DNA from: Arenicola marina
Taxonomy: Eukaryota > Annelida > Polychaeta > Arenicolidae
Length of the DNA stretch: 64,000 nucleotides
Direction of reading: 5' to 3'
Assembly: GCA_964019135.1 (NCBI GenBank)
Contig: OZ025260.1
Coordinates: 22,190,254-22,254,253, forward strand
Position 1 is the stretch's first letter, and each line of letters opens with the position of its first letter. The notes beneath the pieces are model-generated. The model worked only from the letters and a program-made list of their open reading frames with translations, was not told where the DNA came from and did not search any database. Below, in pieces: positions 50,610-62,327 of this stretch. The position numbers were made by a program, and so were the translations under genes.

Positions 50610-52654
50610 CCGGTCGAGGGCTCTTCAAAAAGAAGCAATATTTGCATTTCCTCGACATTGCCTCGCTGTGCATTTCTCGCGGACGAGTCGGGACCATATT
50701 TTGGCAAAGATGATGGAAGCGAGAGAACGGGGCAGAGGTCTTTCCCTTTTATCCGTTTTTCTGCAGCCCAAAATGTCACCACTCTCCCCGTCCATGCACT
50801 GACCTGATCTATCACAGCAGCAGGCAGTGGTGCCCCATGTACATCATACCAAGGGCCATGGCCGCCAGCCCCATCTGTTTTGGGAAATCTCCAACCGGGC
50901 CCCATTTCTATGCCCTTCCCATCCTTTGCCCTGGCTCGCTTCACTCATCCCACACATAGACGTATTCAAGGCTGCCATAAAGCAAGCCTTCATCACCCGA
51001 CAAGTGTCTTCAAACGCAGAGCTAGAATACCTGATGCGGGTCGATGACCGCATACGTGACGTCACCGCTGCCTATATTATATGCTAGGTTGTATCAGCGC
51101 GCTGTACTCTAAGATGTCGCCTTGCTGCCATGGTTCGCTAGAACGAACCAGGAGCATCTCGCCTTAATTACCGCGTTATGCTGCAAATACTCTGGTATAA
51201 CAAGGACCTGTAGCATAGATCGTGATTTTATATATTGTCTGACAGTTAATTTCTTTAACATGTGGCCAAATGTAAAATTGTATATCGCAGTATTCTGCCC
51301 GTTTTCGCATCAACTATGCCCGGGTTCTTGCGTCTTGCTATATATATACCTAATATCCATCTCACGATGGCCAATATCTCACCTGGTAAGCTGACGGTGG
51401 CACCATCTGGCGACAATGGAAAGAGATAAAGCACATATACACATGGGTTCCATTCCCCATCCCACTCTGTCCCTATGCTTCACACTGTTCCGATGGCGGC
51501 AGTGCAGCCGAAACGAAACTCAGATTAATACGAAGAATTACGTGACGCCATAAAACGTCTCCCCTTGTTATGAAACACATTTCATTTGTCAGAACAGAAA
51601 AATCACTCGTAGGAACTGTCACTATATTTCTTCTTCTACGGCGACGGCATTTTGCACATAGTTTTGGGCCGGCGTGGTTAGCTAGGCCGACTGGTATTGT
51701 AGAGGTATTTGGGGGCGTACTACAATATGGCTGTCACAATACGTTGAGATTTATTCAAACCATGAGGGTCCCATTCGTTGAATAAGCAGTATGATCAGTC
51801 AGAAAGGAATTATTTCATCCAGCGACATGACCAAACCGCATTTCGTGAGTTCCCTGGAGATCACACAGACTATTCAAATATAAAAAACACCGCCCGGTTC
51901 CTTCACCCATTTCCTGTCTGCCATATAACGATTTTTCTCCAGTCTGCGTTTTGTTCGCTTTTGTTTTTATATAATAATAACGCCTTCATACGTTATTCTA
52001 TCTGGCCTATACATGGCACTCTGGTCGTGCAGTGTATAAGAAATCTGTCCATAGGGATTTTCGGAATCCATCGGGGTTGTAAAACCTCTATACCTGGAGT
52101 CCTTTGGATGTTTTCCTGAGAACTAACGCCAGAGGGAACCCCGCACAAGGGTCCTGTACTGATGTACACATTCAAACACTTTGCAAACAGCCTTTCTTCT
52201 CGGCAGTCGAAGCAGCAAAAGCCAGAGCGGTGAAATGGAGAAAGAATTACTTTATTTTTGCTTCTTTATTGATGTCTAAAACTGTGGGGTATTATTAGTG
52301 CAAGAGCCGCATCAAGCTACTTGATACGATAATCTCTCGTGGTACGTTGGAGCTGGTTATGCAATTTTGCTTGCATTATGGATGAGCTGCTTCATAAAAT
52401 ATGTACTGAGACAAGGATCTAAAGGCCATCGGTGGGGCGTCCTATGCCTTTGCCTGTTTGTCGCTTCGTGCGTGCGTGCCCACACGTGTCGCCGGAAGCG
52501 TGCACGTTAGTATGGCACGCCGTAAGGAGAAGATGACAGAAGAATGGCAAGATGTCCGCCAATAACCTTGGCGGCATTGGTCTGAAGAAAACCCACGCCT
52601 CGTGATGTCACGATGTGTTTCGGTCGTGGTCTTATAACTGGGTCATAGTGGACC
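50610..52654. repeat. Large tandem duplication, copy A (~2.05 kb)
   Basis: Begins GGTCGAGGGCTCTTC and ends just before the identical start of copy B at 52,655. Similarity to copy B runs throughout with scattered substitutions and small indels. Two segments are absent from copy B: about 50,757-51,049, and 51,098-51,153, which holds a small hairpin TGGTTCG..CGAACCA. Open frames in it are paralogous to those of copy B but show no domain. Confidence 0.88.
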
Positions 52655-54297
52655 GGTCGAGGGCTCTTCAAAAAGAAGCAATATTTGCATTTCCTCGACA
52701 TTGCTTCGCTGTGCATTTCTCGCCGACGAGTCCGAGCCACATTTTGGCAAAATGATGGAAGCGAGAGAACGGGGCAGATGTCTTTCCCTTTTATCCGTTA
52801 TACGTGACTTCACCGCGGCCTATACTATACTAGGTGGTATCAGCATCTCGCCTAACATATCGTCTTGCTCCGCAAGTACGCTGATATAAAAAGGACCTGC
52901 AGCATATATTTTGATTTTATATTTTGTTTGTCAACGACATTCTTTAACCTGTGTCCCACTTTAAAATTGTTCTGTTATATCGTCCCTCTGTGACTGCCCC
53001 TTTTCGCGTTAACTGTGCACGGGTTCTTGCGCCTTGCTATAAGTACCTCACTTGACGGTGGCACCATCTGGCGACAATGGAAAGACATGAAGCATATATC
53101 CACGTGGTTGTCATTCCCCATCCCACTCTGTCCCTATGCTTCACACTGTTCCGATGGCGGCAGTGCAGCCGAAACGAAACTCAGATTAATACGAAGAATT
53201 ACGTTACGCCATAAAACGTCTTGCCTTGTTAAAAAAACACATTTCATTTGTCAGAAGAGAAAAAGTACTCGTAAGAATTGTCACTATATTTCTTCTCCTA
53301 CAGCAACGGCATTTTGCAAGTCATAGTTTTGGGCCGGTGTGGTTAGCTAGGCCGACTGGTATTGTAGAGGTATTTGGGGGCGTACTACAATATGGCTGTC
53401 ACAATACGTTGAGATTTATTCAAACCATGAGAGTCCCATTCATTGAATAAGCGGTGTCATCAATCAGAAAGGAATTATTTCATCCAGCGACATGACCAAA
53501 CCGCATTTCGTGAGTTCTCTGGAGATCACACAGACTATTCAAACAAACAAAAACCCCTCCGGGTTCCTTTACCCATTTGCTGCCTGCCATATAATTATTT
53601 TTCTCCAGTCTGTAGATTGTTCGCTTTTGTTTTTATCGCCTTCATACGTTATTCTATCTTGTCTATACATGACACCCTGGTCGTTCAGTGTATAAGTAAT
53701 CTGTCCATAGAGCCTTTCAGAACCCAACAGCGTTGTAAAACCTCTATAACTGGAGTCCTTTGGGTGTTTTCTTGAGAACTAACGGCAGACGGAACTCCGC
53801 ACAAGGGTCCCGTACTGATGTACACAATCGAACACTGTGCGTGCAGCCTCTCTTCTCGGCAGCCGAAGCAGCAACACCCAGCGCGGTGTAATGGAGAAAG
53901 ACTTGCAACTTGATTTTTTGCTTCTTTATTGATATCTAAATCTGTGGTGTATTAGTACAAGACCCGCATCAAGCTACTTGATACGATACTCTCTCGTGGT
54001 ACGTTGGAGTTGGTTATGCAATTTTTCTTGCATTGTGGATGAGCTGCTTCATAAAATACGTACCGAGACAAGGATCTATAATCCATCGGTGGGGCGTCCT
54101 GTGCCATTGCCTGTTGGCTTGCCTGTCGCTTCGTGCGTGCCCACACGTGTCGCCGGATGCGTGCACGCTAGCATAGGATAGAACAATGGCAAGATGTCTG
54201 CCAATAGCGTCGGCGGCATTGGTCCAAATAACAATCACGCCTCGTGACATCACGGTGTGTATTTGTCGTGGTATCATAACCGGGTCAAAGTGGACCC
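52655..54297. repeat. Large tandem duplication, copy B (~1.64 kb)
   Basis: Direct repeat of copy A ending at the shared GTGGACC, after which the sequences part. It lacks the two copy A segments. The 25-bp satellite begins about 70 bp downstream. The unit is not bounded by terminal repeats that I can identify. Confidence 0.88.
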
Positions 54298-54367
54298 CAT
54301 GGGGACTCGACCCTATCACCCGGCCCTTTGCTCCCCTCCTCCAACTCCAACGGTGAGGGGGCTTGCG

Positions 54368-57300
54368 GACTCGATGAGTTCAGAACACATCGATTCACAC
54401 CGGGTCTGAACTTCAGATCCGATGTGACTCGATGTGATCAGACCCGGTGTGACTCGATGTGATCAGACCCGGTGTGACTCGATGTGATCAGACCCGGTGG
54501 GACTCGATGTGATCAGACCTGGTGTGACTCGATGTGACCAGACCAGGTGTGACTCGATGTGTTCAGACCCGGTGTGACTCGATGTGATCAGACCCGGTGT
54601 GACTCGATGTGATCAGACCCGGTGTGACTCGATATGTTCAGACCCGGTGTGACTCGATGTGATCAGACCCGGTGTGACTCGATGTGATCAGACCTGGTGT
54701 GACTCGATGTGACCAGACCAGGTGTGACTCGATGTGATCAGACCGGGTGTGACTCGATGTGTTCAGATCCGATGTGACTCGATGTGATCAGACCCGGTGT
54801 GACTCGATGTGATCAGACCCGGTGTGACTCGATGTGATCAGACCTGGTGTGACTCGATGTGACCAGACCAGGTGTGACTCGATGTGATCAGACCGGGTGT
54901 GACTCGATGTGTTCAGACCCGGTGTGACTCGATGTGATCAGACCCGGTGTGACTCGATGTGTTCAGACCCGGTGTGACTCGATATGATCTGACCCGGTGT
55001 GACTCGATGTGATCAGACCCGGTGTGACTCGATGTGATCAGACCGGGTGTGACTCGATGTGTTCAGACCCGGTGTGACTCGATGTGATCAGACCGGGTGT
55101 GACTCGATGTGTTCAGACCCGGTGTGACTCGATGTGATCAGACCCGGTGTGACTCGATGTGATCAGACCCGGTGTGACTCGATGAAATCAGACCCGGTGT
55201 GACTCGATGTGTTCAGACCCGGTGTGACTCGATGTGATCAGACCCGGTGTGACTCGATGTGATCAGACCCGGTGTGACTCGATGAAATCAGACCCGGTGT
55301 GACTCGATATGTTCAGACCCGGTGTGACTCGATGAAATCAGACCCGGTGTGACTCGATGTGTTCAGACCCGGTGTGACTCGATGTGATCAGACCCGGTGT
55401 GACTCGATGTGATCAGACCCGGTGTGACTCGATGTGTTCAGACCCGGTGTGACTCGATGTGTTCAGACCCGGTGTGACTCGATGTGTTCAGACCCGGTGT
55501 GACTTTATGTGTACAGACCCGGTGTGACTCGATGTGATCAGACCCGGTGTGACTCGATGTGTTCAGACCCGGTGTGACTCGATGTGTTCAGACCCGGTGT
55601 GACTCGATGTGTTCAGACCCGGTGTGACTCGATGTGATCAGAACGGGTGTGACTCGATGTGATCAGACCCGGTGTGACTCGATGTGATCAGACCCGGTGT
55701 GACTCGATGTGATCAGACCCGGTGTGACTCGATGTGATCAGACCCGGTGTGACTCGATATGTTCAGACCCGGTGTGACTCGATGAAATCAGACCTGGTGT
55801 GACTCGATATGTTCAGACCCGGTGTGACTCGATGTGATCAGACCCGGTGTGACTCGATGAAATCAGACCTGGTGTGACTCGATATGTTCAGACCCGGTGT
55901 GACTCGATGTGATCAGACCCGGTGTGACTCGATGTGTTCAGACCCGGTGTGACTCGATGTGATCAGACCCGGTGTGACTCGATGTGATCAGACCCGGTGT
56001 GACTCGATGTGATCAGACCCGGTGTGACTCGATGTGTTCAGACCCGGTGTGACTCGATGTGTTCAGACCCGGTGTGACTCGATGTGTTCAGACCCGGTGT
56101 GACTCGATGTGATCAGACCCGGTGTGACTCGATGAAATCAGACCCGGTGTGACTCGATGTGATCAGACCCGGTGTGACTCGATGTGATCAGACCCGGTGT
56201 GACTCGATGTGATCAGACCCGGTGTGACTCGATGAAATCAGACCCGGTGTGACTCGATATGTTCAGACCCGGTGTGACTCGATGAAATCAGACCCGGTGT
56301 GACTCGATGTGTTCAGACCCGGTGTGACTCGATGTGATCAGACCCGGTGTGACTCGATGTGATCAGACCCGGTGTGACTCGATGTGTTCAGACCCGGTGT
56401 GACTCGATGTGTTCAGACCCGGTGTGACTCGATGTGTTCAGACCCGGTGTGACTTTATGTGTACAGACCCGGTGTGACTCGATGTGATCAGACCCGGTGT
56501 GACTCGATGTGTTCAGACCCGGTGTGACTCGATGTGTTCAGACCCGGTGTGACTCGATGTGTTCAGACCCGGTGTGACTCGATGTGATCAGAACGGGTGT
56601 GACTCGATGTGATCAGACCCGGTGTGACTCGATGTGATCAGACCCGGTGTGACTCGATGTGATCAGACCCGGTGTGACTCGATGTGATCAGACCCGGTGT
56701 GACTCGATATGTTCAGACCCGGTGTGACTCGATGTGATCAGACCCGGTGTGACTCGATATGTTCAGACCCGGTGTGACTCGATGTGATCAGACCCGGTGT
56801 GACTCGATGTGATCAGACCGGGTGTGACTCGATGTGATCAGACCCGGTGTGACTCGATGTGATCAGACCCGGTGTGACTCGATGTGATCAGACCCGGTGT
56901 GACTCGATGTGTTCAGACCCGGTGTGACTCGATGTGATCAGACCCGGTGTGACTCGATATGTTCAGACCCGGTGTGACTCGATGAAATCAGACCTGGTGT
57001 GACTCGATATGTTCAGACCCGGTGTGACTCGATGTGATCAGACCCGGTGTGACTCGATGAAATCAGACCTGGTGTGACTCGATATGTTCAGACCCGGTGT
57101 GACTCGATGTTTTCAGACCCGGTGTGACTCGATGTGATCAGACCCGGTGTGACTCGATGTGATCAGACCCGGTGTGACTCGATGTGATCAGACCCGGTGT
57201 GACTCGATGTGTTCAGACCCGGTGTGACTCGATGTGATCAGACCCGGTGTGACTCGATGTGATCAGACCCGGTGTGACTCGATGTGATCAGACCCGGTGT

Positions 57301-58102
57301 GACTCGATATGTTCAGACCCGGTGTGACTCGATGAAATCAGACCTGGTGTGACTCGATATGTTCAGACCCGGTGTGACTCGATGTGATCAGACCCGGTGT
57401 GACTCGATGAAATCAGACCTGGTGTGACTCGATATGTTCAGACCCGGTGTGACTCGATGTTTTCAGACCCGGTGTGACTCGATGTGATCAGACCCGGTGT
57501 GACTCGATGTGTTCAGACCCGGTGTGACTCGATGTGTTCAGACGCGGTGTGACTCGATGTGATCAGACCCGGTGTGACTCGATGTGATCAGACCCGGTGT
57601 GACTCGATGTGTTCAGACCCGGTGTGACTCGATGTGTTCAGACCCGGTGTGACTCGATGTGATCAGACCCGGTGTGACTCGATGTGATCAGACCCGGTGT
57701 GACTCGATGTGTTCAGACCCGGTGTGACTCGATGTGATCAGACCCGGTGTGACTCGATGTGTTCAGACCCGGTGTGACTCGATGTGTTCAGACCCGGTGT
57801 GACTCGATGTGTTCAGACCCGGTGTGACTCGATGTGATCAGAACGGGTGTGACTCGATGTGATCAGACCCGGTGTGACTCGATGTGTTCAGACCCGGTGT
57901 GACTCGATGTGTTCAGACCCGGTGTGACTCGATGTGATCAGACCCGGTGTGACTCGATGTGTTCAGACCCGGTGTGACTCGATGTGTTCAGACCCGGTGT
58001 GACTCGATGTGATCAGACCCGGTGTGACTCGATGTGTTCAGACCCGGTGTGACTCGATGTGTTCAGACCCGGTGTGACCCGATGTGATTAGACCCGGTGT
58101 GT
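54368..58102. repeat. 25-bp satellite array, ~147 units with higher-order repeats
   Basis: Units consist of a nearly constant 18-mer GACCCGGTGTGACTCGAT and a variable 7-mer, mostly GTGATCA or GTGTTCA, also ATGTTCA, GAAATCA, GTTTTCA or GTGACCA. The GACTC anchor at 54,426 and at 58,026 are exactly 144 x 25 bp apart, so the register never slips. Higher-order copies exist at 950 bp (38 units) and 350 bp (14 units). The left edge contains one inverted unit at 54,386-54,411. Confidence 0.98.
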
Positions 58103-58215
58103 CCACGTGTAAACGGTCCCCGTGTGTTTTCTTGCGTGTTCAACTCGATGTGTTTTTTTGTCCCTGTGTTTCCTTGTGTGTTTAACGCAGTGTGTTTCCG
58201 TGTGTTTCCATGAAA
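58103..58215. repeat. Decayed right edge of the 25-bp satellite
   Basis: GTGTGTTT-rich DNA still holding unit fragments: CAACTCGATGTGTT near 58,141 (compare GACTCGATGTGTTCA) and CATGAAATCAGCCC near 58,209 (compare GATGAAATCAGACCC). Confidence 0.6.
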
Positions 58216-58470
58216 TCAGCCCATTATGGCAAATGGAGATGACTAGTCTTTACCACCGTAAACCTCTCAGCGATTCTGCCGTTTAATTTCCATGATTTAT
58301 GAATGAATGTAAATGGCGCACCTGAGGGTCACTTCCAGCGAAGTGAATGAAGTTCAAGATGAGGGCCTGTGGCAATGGGTTATATATGAAATGGACAATA
58401 AATGGCCCTCCGCTTCCCTTACAAACGTGAATTATTGAAATGCTTCATAATTGGTTTTCTTCCTTTGCAG

Positions 58471-58538
58471 GTCTCCCAACAGTAATAGACGTCAACATCA
58501 ACGTCCGAAGCATGGGACCTGTCTCGGAACAGGATATG
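58471..58538 (+). CDS. GABA-A receptor alpha-like subunit, coding exon 2 (68-bp exon)
   Basis: Second coding exon, residues 75-97. It follows a strong polypyrimidine tract and TTTGCAG acceptor. Its first two bases complete the Gly codon split at the end of exon 1. It encodes GLPTVIDVNINVRSMGPVSE plus QDM, matching the first beta-strand region of GABA-A subunits (V...I.V.S.GPVSE.DM). The length is exactly 68 bp, the conserved length of the equivalent exon in vertebrate GABA-A receptor genes, and it ends in phase 0. The donor is ATG|GTCGGT, weaker than consensus, but length, phase and protein alignment all support it. Intron 1 before it is about 23.0 kb and mostly repeats. Confidence 0.94.
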
Positions 58539-59070
58539 GTCGGTTGTAACCCCTGCCTGCCACGCCCCTTAACCCCCTCCCCCCTACCACCGCCACCATA
58601 ATCCCATCACACCCTCCTCACCCTCCTCCTCCTTCTTCATCACCTCCCGCTCCTCCAGCCACCCACTTCACCCTACAAAGCTAGAGACTCACAACCCCAC
58701 ACCCCAAAGGGTCCCCAAAGCCCTCCCCCCCACCATCGCCACCACCCCCACTCCCACCCCCACCCGCCATTCCCCAGCAATAAAACCAAATAACTCCCCC
58801 ACGGATCAGGCCTACCCTGTCATAAGCGGAAAGTCATTTGGCCGCTGCGAGAGGCCGCAGCGCCACGTTGCCTTTTTTCCTCGAGTTTTTACGCCCGATA
58901 CAAATATCAGTGTAGTACATACTGGCAAATAATCCAATGCAAATGCGTCTCCTCTACTCCGGTGTCTCCATAAACTTGGGAGTCGCATAGCCCTTTAACG
59001 AGGCCGTATCATCCGACTAATGGAACAGCTCAGTCGTTTTGAGGATAAAACGGGAGGACACCAAACAACG

Positions 59071-59117
59071 GAGGGGGGTGGGGGTGGGGGTGAGGGTGGG
59101 GTGGGGGTGAGGGGGTG
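59071..59117 (+). other. G-quadruplex-capable tract
   Basis: Seven G-runs of three to six, separated by single T or TGA spacers, within 47 bp of the coding (+) strand of intron 2. Confidence 0.7.
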
Positions 59118-61189
59118 ACACGACCGCGCGACCGCACCCTCCCCCCACCCCCCTTCTCTGCCCTTCACCCCCTTATTTACTTCTTACCAACCCGTCCCCC
59201 CCCCCAAGACACATCGCCCATCAGATCTTCATCTATCCGCCCCTCCCCACCTCCGCCGCCACCCCCGCCATACCCCAAGCTTTCAATCCAACCCCACCTC
59301 ACCCCGCCTTGCCACATCCGCTTGACTGGAGTTTCCATGGTTACCGTAACAAAATGAGCGTATCGAACGCCGGATAAGCTAGTGTTTTATTAGGTCAGAT
59401 TTTCAGCGATAAACTCCCGTCACCCATTTTTTTTTTCAAGACCGCGCCCTCTCACACATCACCTCCACCCCTTCCTGACTACCACAACACGCCTCTACTC
59501 CCAGCCCCGCCGACCACCACCCTCACCAAAATCTCTGGTCCTTTCATTTATGTATTTTTTTGTGGCGTTCGCTTCCCCTCTGGGGAGAAATAAAAACCGA
59601 ATAAGAGAAATGGAGGCAAAAGTAAGAGGGGTACTTCTGGTACCCGATAATGTTAATAGCATTGAGTAGATTCACATTGGACGTCAGCCTTGTCCTATCC
59701 CCTCTGAGGATGATCCGTCTCAGAAAGAGAACCACCCACTCCTTGGGCCGACACTGTGTGGAGAGACACATTGACCAAACCTTACAGCCGTGATGGCGTC
59801 AAGAAAAGATATTGCAACTGTTAATCATGCCACATCATTATCACGGGGAGACTGTTCAGCTTCGTTAACCATCCCCAGACGCCAAAAAAACAAAATAATC
59901 ACTTTTTTTTTCTCGTTTTCGTATCTTTGGCTGAATGCCTGTCACTATCTGAAAGAAGCAATCTAGTCGATTTGACGTAAGGTTCTAAATCTGCAGTGTG
60001 AGTTTTTCAGCAAATTGCCAATCTGGCACCGGAATGAATATTTACTGGGGTTCCATCGCGATACGTTTACAAATAACCTCAAAAAAAAGTAAACAGTCAA
60101 TATTGCAGTCTTCATCGAGGACTGATGAAGCGGCGTTGATCAGCCTGGCCGTTCTTAACCACAGCGTAATGTCAAAGGACGGATTTCTTTGTGCTAACGC
60201 GATAGCCTCCATTGCCTAGCTGGTCACGTGATCAACCATGCCCTCAAGAGACGATTTATGGTCAGTTTATCCCCCAAGGCAATATTTTAGTTTGCTATTC
60301 TTAAGTGGTGTCAGTAATCCACAGAGGAAGACATCAGCATCGATAGCACAGCAAGCATCCTCTCAGCCTTTCTTACGCGTGTCAAAACCGTAACATTGTG
60401 TACCGTTAGTTTTTATAATATTTCTTCCGGGCGATGGCTCGAAATATTACAAATCGTCTTGATTAGGTTTATTCGTGCGATGCGTCAGAGAGGATGGATT
60501 CATCTTATTTGAGGCTACAGACCGATAGAGACCAGTAGAAGGAAGCAGAACATGTTAAATATATTTATAATTACATATATACATGTAATACATGTTTGTT
60601 TTATAATGTTGACACCAAAGCTTATTTTTAGTCCAGCGATAAGCCTAGAAACCGTCTGCCCACCCTGTCCACAATTTACATCATCCCCGTTGCAAACAAA
60701 TGTCCCAAACGTCTTCCTGTCTAATTCAAAACATGTCGGCCTGACAGGAAAATATTGCCGAGAGAAAGCCGGGGGAAATGACAGCCATGGGAGTTGACGT
60801 ATAGTATCATATAATGTAAGAGACGAGGCGTGTAATGGAGTTGAATGGAAAAGATGTCGTGAGCTGCTTCCTCAAGAACCGATTTAGACGTGGAAGCAGG
60901 CAGAGCTATAACCAACCAGTCATGTGCTCCGGCCACGTCACTCCGCGATAAAAGAAGATTATAAATAATACAGAGTATCGATAAATTATATGCCGTGGTA
61001 CATAAACCATGCTTCCGTATAGTAAGCACATTGCCTTAACCATCCCTCGATTTCCCTTCATACTCCGCCCGTATACCCCCAGCCCCACTAGCCCCCAACC
61101 CCCCTACACCCCCGACCCACACATACACCCTACACTACACACCGCTCATCACGGGCTCTAAGGGGGGAGAGTGCTCTCTGAAAACTTGT

Positions 61190-61315
61190 CACTGGGGGAG
61201 GGGGGTGCTCGGTGAACCCAACTTCTCACAGTGCATGGTCAAGTTCCCAAGGGTGAAGGGTGCATCCCCTACCCCCCCCCCCCCCCCCTCGCCCGCCCAA
61301 GATCCGCCCCTGGGC
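61190..61315. repeat. Repeat fragment with G tract, C tract and GGATC-type end
   Basis: GGGGGAGGGGGG at about 61,194-61,205, a long C run at about 61,271-61,288, then CAAGATCCGCCCCTGGG. The end resembles the GGATCCGCCC terminus of the element at 62,328-62,590. Confidence 0.45.
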
Positions 61316-62046
61316 TGCTTAGCATCTACGACTATATCATTTGCCGCGAAACAAAGACATAAACGGGATTCAATGTAGAGAAACGCTGTCCGCTATATGC
61401 TTTTATATGTGCCCACCCTTTATATATTGTTTTACCATTGGCCAGGATTACTAGAGTATATTCGCACATCACTGGAAGCCCTCCGTACCACCGACCTTCT
61501 CACCCTGCCATACCATGAGCGCCTCGTGGTATCACCAGCTGGGCCGTCTGATAACTCAATACAAGCCCTAAAGATGACCACTCTCTAGGATTAGCCCCGA
61601 ACCCAGAATCTCCTGCCATATTTTCCGCACAACTGGGATGAGGTCTTAAACTTGGTAGTGTCTCTTGCCGCTGGCTGTCACAGGACCGCGGCGGCCATAA
61701 GAGAAACAGTGAACTAAACGGCAGATGGCAATCTCTGGCATCGTCTAAAGACTATGCCATGAGGGGAGTATGGCATGCCATTTGTTTAGATTTAGATTCA
61801 GGCTTTAAGCCAGTCAAAACGGTTTCCGAGGTGGGAGCTCTAGGCACTTGTCCCTAGAAATAATTCTTATCAATTTTGATGCAAAAGGTTTGCCATTAAA
61901 TTACTTCAAGCTCTTTTTTGCGGCGGAGTTCGCTCAAATGACACAATATTATAAGATAACAATGTAAGACATATTTTCTTTATCCGTTGATGATCGATAA
62001 TTCTGCCTAATGCGTGTGACCTTGTTCGTCGCCATTTTGTCTGCAG

Positions 62047-62276
62047 GCATACCAGATGGACTGTTACTTCCGGCAGAGCTGGGTGGATACGCGTCTCCGC
62101 TTCAACGCTAATGCGACCAACCTGGAGATACTCCCAGTCAGCGTGAACATTCTGGATCGCCTGTGGAAGCCGGATACCCACTTCTTCAACGGCAAGCAGT
62201 CCTACCTGCACACGGTCACCACTCCCAACAAACTGCTCCGGATAAACTGGGACGGTCGCATCTTGTATTCCATGAG
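62047..62276 (+). CDS. GABA-A receptor alpha-like subunit, coding exon 3 (binding-site loops D, A and E)
   Basis: Third coding exon, residues 98-173 plus two bases, between a TCTGCAG acceptor and an ATGAG|GTCAGT donor. It is 230 bp; the vertebrate equivalent is 221 bp with the same phases, so this protein has three extra residues. The loop D segment reads YQMDCYFRQSW: Tyr104 and Arg106 occupy the positions of alpha1 Phe64 and Arg66 (rat mature numbering). Loop A reads WKPDTHFFNGKQS, with Phe144 where alpha1 has the benzodiazepine-critical His101 and His142 where alpha1 has Phe99. The loop E part, NKLLRINWDGRILYSM, keeps Leu160 and Arg162 (alpha1 Leu117, Arg119), with Ser172 at Thr129. These residues make the complementary (minus) face of an alpha-type subunit. 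The extra residues lie in the loop containing sequon Asn119-Ala-Thr. Cys103 is unusual. The Cys-loop and TM1-TM4 exons lie outside the window. Confidence 0.96.
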
Positions 62277-62327
62277 GTCAGTGGCTTACTTCCTTATCTT
62301 TACCCTATTTAATATGCAGCTGGTCAA

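Larger units (their letters stand above)
58539..62046. other. Intron 2 of the GABA receptor gene
   Basis: Holds C-rich simple sequence at 58,550-58,800, a G-rich tract at 59,071-59,117, C-rich sequence at 59,140-59,310, and a repeat fragment with G and C tracts at 61,190-61,315. No further exon is expected here, since exons 2 and 3 join in phase and are adjacent in the family. Confidence 0.8.

Noticed and set aside
50495-50944. A 149-codon minus-strand frame overlapping several plus-strand frames
   Set aside because: It crosses the start of duplication copy A, lacks any domain and has no splice support.
51570-53775. Paralogous open frames of 71-113 codons in the two duplication copies, which align well and differ in one place by an in-frame codon
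   Set aside because: In the first pair nearly all differences change amino acids, so purifying selection is not evident. The second pair passes through a frameshifted middle segment. Their similarity is explained by the DNA duplication.
54368-58102. CRISPR array, suggested by constant 18-mers separated by variable 7-mers
   Set aside because: The spacers are far too short, come from a handful of variants, and the genome is eukaryotic. It is a satellite.
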